From Caulobacter sp. Root1455 (GTDB lineage: Bacteria > Pseudomonadota > Alphaproteobacteria > Caulobacterales > Caulobacteraceae): a stretch of DNA of 64,000 nucleotides. The notes below the pieces were generated by a model. The model saw nothing but the letters and a program-made list of their open reading frames with translations. It was not told the DNA's origin and did no database searches. The position numbers and the translations under genes are program-made. Of this stretch, positions 15,956-22,597 are shown in pieces. The stretch lies in the NCBI RefSeq assembly GCF_001426905.1, contig NZ_LMFQ01000025.1:62001-126000 (forward strand), read 5' to 3'. Each line of letters begins with the position of its first letter. Within the stretch, counting starts at the first letter, position 1.

Positions 15956-17470
15956 ATGGCCCACCTGAACAAGATCGTCATCGTCGGCGGCGGCTCGGCC
16001 GGCTGGATCTGCGCGGCCATGCTCAGCCACTATTTCCAGAACGGACCGACGCAGGTCGAGCTGGTCGAGTCCGAGGAGATCGGCACGATCGGGGTGGGGG
16101 AATCGACCATCCCGCCGTTCCTCCAGCTGATCCGCACCTTGGGGATCAACGAGCAGGAATTCATTCAGGAAACCCAGGCCGCCTTCAAGCTGGGCATCCG
16201 GTTCGAGGACTGGCTGGAGAAGGGCGACGTCTACTATCACCCGTTCGGCCAGATCGGCGGTCCGCTGGAGGTCAACGAGTTCTATCAGTGCTGGCTGCGG
16301 GCCAAGCAGAACGGCCATCCGTCCGATCTGCAGGACTTCGCCCCGGCCACGGTGATGGCCAAGGCCGGAAAGTTCATGCTGCCGGCCAAGGCCCAGCGCA
16401 CGATGATCGCCAACGCCAACTACGCCCTGCACGTCGATGCGAAGCTGGTGGCGCTGTACCTGCGCAAGTTCGCCGAGGCGCGCGGCGTCAAGCGCACCGA
16501 GGGCATCGTCACCGACGTGGCGACCCGCCCGGACGGCGGCGTTGCGAAGGTGATCATGAAGGACGGCCGCGAGGTGGCCGGGGACTTCTTCATCGACTGC
16601 TCGGGCTTCCGGGCCCTGCTGATCGGCAAGACCCTGGGCGAGCCGTTCCGCGACTGGGGCGACGTGCTGCTGTGCGATCGGGCGATCGCCGCCCAGACCG
16701 AGAACGTCGGCGCGCCCCATCCCTACACCCTGGTCCAGGCCCAGGACTTCGGCTGGCGCTGGCGCATCCCGCTGCAGCACCGATCGGGCAACGGCTACGT
16801 CTACGCCAGCAAGTATCTCAGCGACGACGAGGCCACCGCCACGCTGCTTGGCCAGATCAAGGGCGAGGTCGTGCTGGGCCCGACGGTGATCCCGTTCAAG
16901 ACCGGCGTGCGCGAGCGGCCGTGGGTCAAGAACGTGGTGTCGATCGGCCTGTCGTGCGGCTTCATCGAGCCGCTGGAATCCACGGCCCTGCACCTGATCT
17001 ACAAGGGCATGGACTATCTGCTGCGGTTCATGCCCGACATGGACGCCGACCAGACCCTGGCGGCCGAGTACAACCGCCGCATGGTCGCCGACTACGAGGA
17101 GATCCGCGACTTCATCGTCCTGCACTATGTGACCACCCGGCGCGATGACACGCCGTTCTGGCGCGACTACCAGAAGGTCGATCCGCCGGAGAGCCTCAGG
17201 GAACGGATCGCCCTGTTCAAGGCGGCCGGGGTGCTGCGCGACGGGGTCGACGACATGTTCCGCGCCCCCAGCTGGCAGTCGGTGATGGAGGGCATGGGCG
17301 TGCGGCCCGACCGCTATCAGCAACTGGTCGACCGGATCCCGCTGAGCGTGATCATGAACCTGATGGACAAGTCCGCCCCCATGCTGGCCGACTTCGTGGC
17401 GACCCTGCCCAGCCATGAGGAGTTCCTGCGAACCCATTGCCCGGCCACGCCTTTTAAGCGCTCGGCATAG
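15956..17470 (+). CDS. Tryptophan-halogenase-family flavin-dependent enzyme, second of a pair
   Basis: A 504-residue protein starting at ATG after AGGAAC. The frame is open upstream inside the previous gene, but that part is not family-like. It has GGGSAGW (11-17), FKLGIRF with Lys78, GWRWRIP and the FIEPLEST block. All residues needed for hypohalite formation are present, so it is probably active. It is clearly diverged from the first copy, for example in the active-site flank (FKLG against CKLG) and the C-terminal third, which argues for different substrates rather than recent duplication. Same operon as the first copy. Confidence 0.92.
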   Translation: MAHLNKIVIVGGGSAGWICAAMLSHYFQNGPTQVELVESEEIGTIGVGESTIPPFLQLIRTLGINEQEFIQETQAAFKLGIRFEDWLEKGDVYYHPFGQIGGPLEVNEFYQCWLRAKQNGHPSDLQDFAPATVMAKAGKFMLPAKAQRTMIANANYALHVDAKLVALYLRKFAEARGVKRTEGIVTDVATRPDGGVAKVIMKDGREVAGDFFIDCSGFRALLIGKTLGEPFRDWGDVLLCDRAIAAQTENVGAPHPYTLVQAQDFGWRWRIPLQHRSGNGYVYASKYLSDDEATATLLGQIKGEVVLGPTVIPFKTGVRERPWVKNVVSIGLSCGFIEPLESTALHLIYKGMDYLLRFMPDMDADQTLAAEYNRRMVADYEEIRDFIVLHYVTTRRDDTPFWRDYQKVDPPESLRERIALFKAAGVLRDGVDDMFRAPSWQSVMEGMGVRPDRYQQLVDRIPLSVIMNLMDKSAPMLADFVATLPSHEEFLRTHCPATPFKRSA

Positions 17471-17488
17471 GGTCTTCAAGCGGAGAGC

Positions 17489-17899
17489 TCAGCGCCAGGT
17501 CTTGGCCTGGGTGATCGTGGCGGGCTCGGTCAGCAGCGCCTCCAGCGAGCGTCCGGCCAGCGTGCAGGTCGCGGTCTTGACGGCCCCGCCGCCGGTGATC
17601 TTGCAGGTCAGCGACTGGGCGAAGGTCGCCGCCATCAGGCGGTCGCGGTCGACGGGCAGGGCGGCCCAGGCGGGCGAGATCCGCAGGGGAATCCACCGGT
17701 CGGGCGTCGGGCCCTGGGCGATGCAGAGGGTGCGGCCGTCGATGACGTGCAGGACCGGCCCGCTGACGGTCTGGCCGGCGGCGGGCGCCGGGGCGCGGCA
17801 GGTCTGGGCTAGGGAGGTTTGGGCCAGGGCCGGCGCGCCGAGACACAGGGCGGCCAAGGCGACGGCCGCCGCTCCCGATCTCGCCCAACCCCTGGCCAT
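17489..17899 (-). CDS. Secreted SNase-like (thermonuclease-fold) protein, probably degenerate
   Basis: A 136-residue protein starting at the ATG at 17899; a longer reading upstream runs over the divergent promoter and is not supported. The signal peptide ends in ALAQT near residue 29. The remainder resembles a short staphylococcal-nuclease fold (VLHVIDGRTL and a later GRSLEALL). The usual Asp in I-D-G-D-T is Arg here and the catalytic Arg/Glu motif is not evident, so nuclease activity is doubtful. It is convergent with the second halogenase, 18 bases away. Confidence 0.6.
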   Translation of the reverse strand: MARGWARSGAAAVALAALCLGAPALAQTSLAQTCRAPAPAAGQTVSGPVLHVIDGRTLCIAQGPTPDRWIPLRISPAWAALPVDRDRLMAATFAQSLTCKITGGGAVKTATCTLAGRSLEALLTEPATITQAKTWR

Positions 17900-17997
17900 G
17901 TGGATAAGTCCTCTGAACGGGGATTCAACACGGGCGGCGACTTCGCGTTCCCGGAGGAGCCCATTGAAACGACTGGCGTTTGTGATCTGTTGCCGGG

Positions 17998-19491
17998 ATG
18001 ACGCAGGCCGCGCGGACCCCAAGCCGGGCCGTCGTGCTAAAGCAGGCTCCGGGACGCGGCGACTCAGGCCTCGGGCGAACGGACACGGACGGGAGAACTC
18101 CACTGGCGACGGTGAAGCGTACGGGATCGCGAAAGACCCTGACGACGGCCAATCTGGCCGCCCTGGGGGCGGAGCGGCTGGCCGAACTGCTGATCGATGT
18201 CGCCGAGGGCCACGCCCAGATCAAGCGGCGGCTGCGCTTGGAGCTGGCGGGCGAGATCGGTCCCGAGGACCTGGCCGCCGAACTGGCCAAGCGCATCGAC
18301 ACCGTCGCCGACAGCCGGGTCCGCATCCACTGGCGCAAGCACAAGGAGTTCGTGCGCGAGCTCGACATGCAGCGGGCCCTGATCGCCGGGCGACTGGCCG
18401 AGCTGGACCCGACCCTGGCCTTGCCGACCATGCTGCGGTTCCTGGGCCTGGCCGAAGGCGTGTCCCATCGCTCCGCCGACGCCAAGGGCGAGATCGAGGC
18501 GGTGTTCGACTTAGGCGTCGACGACGTGGCGGCGATCGCGCCCCTAGCCTTGCCCGATCCGCGCGCGTTGGGCGACCAACTGCTGGACCTGCTGCTGCAC
18601 GGCAAGGCGGGGCTGGGTCCCCGCGCGCTCAAGAACGCCTTGCCGGCGTTGGGCGCGCAGGGCGTGGCCAATCTGCGAGCGAGCGTCGAGACCACCATGG
18701 CCTCGCAGAAGCGGGTCAGCGGCGCGCTGAAGGCCGCCGTCCAGGTGCTGGCCGACGCGCAGGGCGACGTCGACGGCTACATCGCCCAGTTCACCGACTC
18801 CCAGGCGGTGCTGCCGCCGATCGGCGCGCAGATCGCCCGGCGGCTGACCGCGGCGGGGCGGCTGGACGAGGCCGTGGCGGCGCTGGACCGCTCGACGCCG
18901 GGATCGTTCGCCCAATTGGTCGGGACGGTGCTGGGACGTCCGACCTTGCCCGGTCCCGGCGCCCTGGACTGGGAGGACGCCTATATCGAAGTGCTGGAGG
19001 CGCGCGGGCAGGGCGTTCTGGCGCAGGACATGCGCTGGGTCAGTTTCGAGCGCGGCCTGTCGATCGAGCGGCTGCGCGACTTTCTCAAGCGGTTGCCCGA
19101 TTTCGACGACGTCGAGGCCGAGGACAAGGCCCTGGCCCACGCCGAGGACTTCCACGATGCGCACGCCGCCCTCGACTTCCTGATCCGGTGGCCGGCCTGG
19201 GACCGTGCCGCGCGACTGGTGCTGCGCCGTTTCGGCGAGCTGGACGGGGACCGTCCCCAGCTGCTCGAGCCGGCGGCGCGGGCCATCGAGGGCCGCCACC
19301 CGCTGGCGGCCACGCTGCTGCTGCGGGCGATGATCCTGGACACCGCCCGCTACGCCCGCACGGCCCGCTACAAGGACGCCCAACAGCAGCTTCTGGAAGC
19401 CGCCTCGCTGGCCCCGGCCATCGCCGACTGGCAGGGCCACGAGGACGCCGACGCGTTCACCGCGCGGGTGGCGGGTTATCGGCGCTGGTAG
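17998..19491 (+). CDS. DUF6880 family protein
   Basis: Up to 497 residues with the ATG at 17998. From about residue 40 (RKTLTTANLAALGAERLAEL) it matches DUF6880, an all-helical, repeat-like family of alphaproteobacteria with unknown role. The first 38 residues are rich in Arg/Thr/Gly and unlike the family. GGGAGAA at 18089-18095 sits before possible non-ATG starts (CTG 18103, GTG 18112), so the true start may be about 105-114 bases later. No signal peptide or membrane segment. The gene is divergent from the SNase-like gene with 98 bases between them. Confidence 0.75.
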   Translation: MTQAARTPSRAVVLKQAPGRGDSGLGRTDTDGRTPLATVKRTGSRKTLTTANLAALGAERLAELLIDVAEGHAQIKRRLRLELAGEIGPEDLAAELAKRIDTVADSRVRIHWRKHKEFVRELDMQRALIAGRLAELDPTLALPTMLRFLGLAEGVSHRSADAKGEIEAVFDLGVDDVAAIAPLALPDPRALGDQLLDLLLHGKAGLGPRALKNALPALGAQGVANLRASVETTMASQKRVSGALKAAVQVLADAQGDVDGYIAQFTDSQAVLPPIGAQIARRLTAAGRLDEAVAALDRSTPGSFAQLVGTVLGRPTLPGPGALDWEDAYIEVLEARGQGVLAQDMRWVSFERGLSIERLRDFLKRLPDFDDVEAEDKALAHAEDFHDAHAALDFLIRWPAWDRAARLVLRRFGELDGDRPQLLEPAARAIEGRHPLAATLLLRAMILDTARYARTARYKDAQQQLLEAASLAPAIADWQGHEDADAFTARVAGYRRW

Positions 19492-19581
19492 AACCGCACG
19501 CCAGGGTCAAAGCCCTGATTGCCTAGACGGGAGCGGCGGACCTATAAGCGGGCTGAAAATTCCAGCCCTTCGAGGGAATCC

Positions 19582-20154
19582 ATGAGCTCCGATTTCACGG
19601 CCGCGCGCCTGAACATGGTCGAAAGCCAGATCCGCACGGCCGACGTCACCGATCTGCCCCTGCAGGACGCCCTGCGCGTCGTGCCGCGCGAGACCTGCGT
19701 GCCCGCCGGCAAGGGCTATCTGGCCTATGCCGACGCCGACGTCGAATACGCCCCCGGCCGCTGGCTGCTGCGCCCGCGCGAGGTGGGCAAGCTGCTGCAG
19801 CACCTGCGTCCGCGCGAGGGCGACAAGGCCCTGGCCATCGCCGCGCCCTACGCCGCCGCCGTGCTCGAGAAGATGGGCCTGCAGGTCACCCGCCTGGACG
19901 GCGACGACCTGACCGCCGTGCCGGGCGCGGGTTATGACGTGATCATTTGCGAAGGCGCGGTGCCGCGGGCTCCGACCAGCTGGACCAAGGCCCTGGCCCA
20001 GGGCGGCCGCCTGGCGGTGATCGAGCGCGATGGCCCGGTCGGCCGCGCGGTGATCTACGTCCGGGCCGAGGACGGCGTGGGGCGTCGCGCGGTTTTCGAC
20101 GCCACCCCGCCGATGCTGGCCGGTTTCGCCGTCGAACAGGGCTTTGCGTTCTGA
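19582..20154 (+). CDS. Protein-L-isoaspartate O-methyltransferase-like protein
   Basis: A 190-residue protein starting at ATG behind CGAGGGAATCC. The N-terminus (MVESQIRTADVTD) and the segment V-P-R-E-T-C-V-P are those of PIMT enzymes, which methylate damaged aspartyl residues using SAM. The SAM-binding motif I is weakened: ALAIAAPYAAAVLE replaces the usual G-x-G-S-G-Y. Activity may therefore be reduced or altered. The gene directly precedes the tolC-like gene, an order conserved in Caulobacter and other alphaproteobacteria, which suggests a link to the exporter rather than general repair. Confidence 0.8.
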   Translation: MSSDFTAARLNMVESQIRTADVTDLPLQDALRVVPRETCVPAGKGYLAYADADVEYAPGRWLLRPREVGKLLQHLRPREGDKALAIAAPYAAAVLEKMGLQVTRLDGDDLTAVPGAGYDVIICEGAVPRAPTSWTKALAQGGRLAVIERDGPVGRAVIYVRAEDGVGRRAVFDATPPMLAGFAVEQGFAF

Positions 20155-20304
20155 CGACTTCCAGTCCAGAAACAACGACGCAACGTCTGCGTGAAAAAAG
20201 CTTAACTAGCGGCCTATGGTCTCTGGCCTTACAGCCGATCATATAAGGTGCGGGCGTCGCGCCGGGTCTGACCAAGACTTCTCTGGCCAGGGGTTTCGTG
20301 GGGA

Positions 20305-21804
20305 ATGAACTTGATGTCGAATAGTCGCCGGGCCGCTTTGCTGGCCGCCGCTTGCAGCATGGGTCTCGTGGCGGGTCTGGCTTCGGTCGCCCACGCCGAG
20401 ACCCTGGCGGACGCCTTGGCTCTGGCCTATCAGACCAACCCCACCCTGCAAGGCCAGCGCGCCAACCAGCGCGTCACCGACGAGGGCGTCGTCCAGGCCA
20501 AGACCGCCTTCCGCCCGACGCTCAACGCCTCCGCCGACGCCACGGCCTCGCGCACCGACCTGGCCAACCCGGTCACCGCCGTCGTGGGCGGCCAGATCGT
20601 CACCCGCGACCACACCACCGGCAGCGGCAGCGGCGCCAGCCTGGCCCTGCAGCAACCGCTCTATACGGGCGGCCGCGCCAGCGCCAACCTCACCGCCGCC
20701 CAGGCCGACGTGCTGGCCGGCCGCGAGGACCTGCGCAGCGTCGAGCAGTCGGTGCTGGGCAATGTCATCCAGAGCTATGTCGACGTGCGCCGCGACCAGG
20801 AACGCCTGCGCATCGCCCAGGAGAACGTCAGCGTCCTGAACCGCCAGCTGGAAGAGTCCAAGGCGCGCTTCGAGGTCGGCGAGATCACCCGCACCGACGT
20901 GGCCCAGTCCGAAGCCCGCCTGGCCTCGGCCCAGGCCAGCCAATCCTCGGCCCAGGCCATCCTGGCCGCCAGCCGCGCGGCCTACGCCGCCGTGGTCGGC
21001 CAGAACCCGACCGACCTGGCCCCCGAGCCGTCCCTGGCCGCCCTGCTGCCCAGCAGCGTCGAGCAGGCCTTCGACCTGGTCGACAAGAACAACCCGCAGA
21101 TCCAGGCCGCCCGCTACGCCGAACAGGCCGCCGCGGCTCGGGTCGCGGTCGCCAAGGCGGCTTATCGTCCGACCGTCGGGGCCCGCGCGGGCCTGGACAC
21201 CGACGCGACCCGCACCAACGGCACGGGCCGCGACTTCGGCGACTACAACCGCGGCTACACCGCGTCGGTGACCGCCTCGATCCCGCTGTTCACCGGCGGC
21301 CTGATCAACTCGCAGGTGCGCGCCGCCCAGGAGCGCGAGAACGCCGCCCGCACGCAGGTCGAGGGCGCCCAGCGCTCGGCCCTGCAGCAGATCTCGACCG
21401 CCTGGAACAACCTGCTGGCCTCGCGCGCCAACCTGGTGTCGAACGAGGAGCAGGTCCGCGCCACCCGCATCGCCTTCGAGGGCGTGCGCCAGGAGCAGCA
21501 GGTCGGCCTGCGCACCACCCTGGACGTGCTGAACGCCCAGCTGGAGCTGGCCAACGCCGAGGTCGCCCTGGTCGTGGCCCGTCGCGACGAATACGTGGCC
21601 AGCGCCAGCGTCCTGCAGGCCATGGGCGTGCTGAACGTCGCCAACCTGGCCCCCGAGGTCGAACGCTACGATCCGGTCAAGTCGTACGACAAGGTCAACC
21701 ACGCCTTCGGCTGGGTGCCGTGGGAGCCTCTGGTGAAGGGGATCGACAAGGTCGGCGCCCCGTCGACGGCGGTGAAGGGCCAGCCCAAGCCGGCCGGCAA
21801 ATAG
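20305..21804 (+). CDS. tolC: TolC-family outer-membrane channel protein (RsaF type)
   Basis: A 499-residue protein. A second possible ATG lies at 20314. The signal peptide ends in AHAE (about residue 32). Two tandem outer-membrane-efflux repeats follow (about 35-230 and 250-440) with the typical Gln/Ala-rich coiled helices and the PLYTGG and PLFTGG strand motifs. TolC trimers form the outer duct of type I secretion and drug efflux pumps. In Caulobacter the gene next to popZ is one of two RsaF channels that export the S-layer protein. This identification rests on the neighbourhood. Confidence 0.9.
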   Translation: MNLMSNSRRAALLAAACSMGLVAGLASVAHAETLADALALAYQTNPTLQGQRANQRVTDEGVVQAKTAFRPTLNASADATASRTDLANPVTAVVGGQIVTRDHTTGSGSGASLALQQPLYTGGRASANLTAAQADVLAGREDLRSVEQSVLGNVIQSYVDVRRDQERLRIAQENVSVLNRQLEESKARFEVGEITRTDVAQSEARLASAQASQSSAQAILAASRAAYAAVVGQNPTDLAPEPSLAALLPSSVEQAFDLVDKNNPQIQAARYAEQAAAARVAVAKAAYRPTVGARAGLDTDATRTNGTGRDFGDYNRGYTASVTASIPLFTGGLINSQVRAAQERENAARTQVEGAQRSALQQISTAWNNLLASRANLVSNEEQVRATRIAFEGVRQEQQVGLRTTLDVLNAQLELANAEVALVVARRDEYVASASVLQAMGVLNVANLAPEVERYDPVKSYDKVNHAFGWVPWEPLVKGIDKVGAPSTAVKGQPKPAGK

Positions 21805-21869
21805 GACGAAATGGCGCGCCCGCCATCCTTGAGCTTGCTTAAGGCGCGCAAGTCTGCACCATCGCTGTG

Positions 21870-21897
21870 AGCGCCCGCTGGGGCGCTTACAGGATTC
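21870..21897 (+). promoter_or_regulatory. Hairpin and GATTC site upstream of popZ
   Basis: AGCGCCC (21870-21876) pairs with GGGCGCT (21881-21887) around a GCTG loop. It has no T-run, so it is not a standard terminator. GATTC (21893-21897) is a GANTC methylation site of the cell-cycle methylase CcrM, 25 bases before the popZ start. Either may lie in the leader or promoter of popZ. Confidence 0.35.
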
Positions 21898-21921
21898 GTA
21901 CCCCTTCGAGACGGCCCGCAC

Positions 21922-22449
21922 ATGTCCGATCAGAGCCCCCAAGAACCGACGATGGAGGAGATCCTCGCCTCCATCCGACGCATCATCTCGGAAGATGACG
22001 CGCCGGCGGAGGAGGCCGCCGCGGCGCCCGAAGCGGAACCCGCGCCCGTCGCCGAGGAAGCTCCGGCCGAGGACGATGTCCTGGAGCTGACCGACCCGAT
22101 CGAACCGGCCGCGCCGGTCGAGACCATGGGCGACATCGACGTCTATTCGCCGGAGCCCGAGCCGGAACCCGCTCCGACCCCGGCCCCCGCGTCGGAGCCG
22201 ATCCAGGGCTTCTCGCGCGACCAAGTGGCCGACAACCTGGTGGGCGACCATGCCGCCAGCCTGGCCGCCACCGCGTTCGGCAGCCTCAGCTCGGCCCTGC
22301 TGATGCCCAAGGACGGCCGCACCCTGGAAGACGTCGTGCGCGAACTGCTGCGTCCGCTGCTCAAGGAATGGCTGGACCAGAACCTGCCGCGCATCGTCGA
22401 GACCAAGGTCGAGGAAGAAGTCAGCCGCATCGCCCGCGGTCGCGTATAA
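21922..22449 (+). CDS. popZ: PopZ polar organizing protein
   Basis: A 175-residue protein, close to the 177 residues of C. crescentus PopZ. It shows the three known parts: an N-terminal helix that binds client proteins (MEEILASIRRIISED, residues 11-25); a proline/glutamate/aspartate-rich disordered linker (about 26-95); and C-terminal oligomerisation helices (about 100-175). PopZ forms the polar microdomain that anchors ParB-parS and recruits cell-cycle signalling proteins. The linker contains E/P repeats (EPEPEPAPTPAPA). It sits between the TolC gene and valS, the order known from C. crescentus. Confidence 0.95.
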   Translation: MSDQSPQEPTMEEILASIRRIISEDDAPAEEAAAAPEAEPAPVAEEAPAEDDVLELTDPIEPAAPVETMGDIDVYSPEPEPEPAPTPAPASEPIQGFSRDQVADNLVGDHAASLAATAFGSLSSALLMPKDGRTLEDVVRELLRPLLKEWLDQNLPRIVETKVEEEVSRIARGRV

Positions 22450-22494
22450 GACCCCGTCGTCCCCCGCCTCGGCGGGCGCGACGGTGGAAAATTC

Positions 22495-22524
22495 AAAGGC
22501 GGTCGCTCCGGCGACCGCCTTTTT
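22495..22524 (+). terminator. Terminator after popZ
   Basis: A 12-bp perfect stem, AAAGGCGGTCGC (22495-22506) with GCGACCGCCTTT (22511-22522), a TCCG loop and a run of five T. It ends popZ transcription, so valS has its own promoter in the 73 bases that follow. Confidence 0.9.
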
Positions 22525-22597
22525 CCGTCTCAAAATCCCCATTGAACCAAGGCCCACGGTTTCGCCGGGCGGCCGCAGATGGCATACCCACCGCGCC

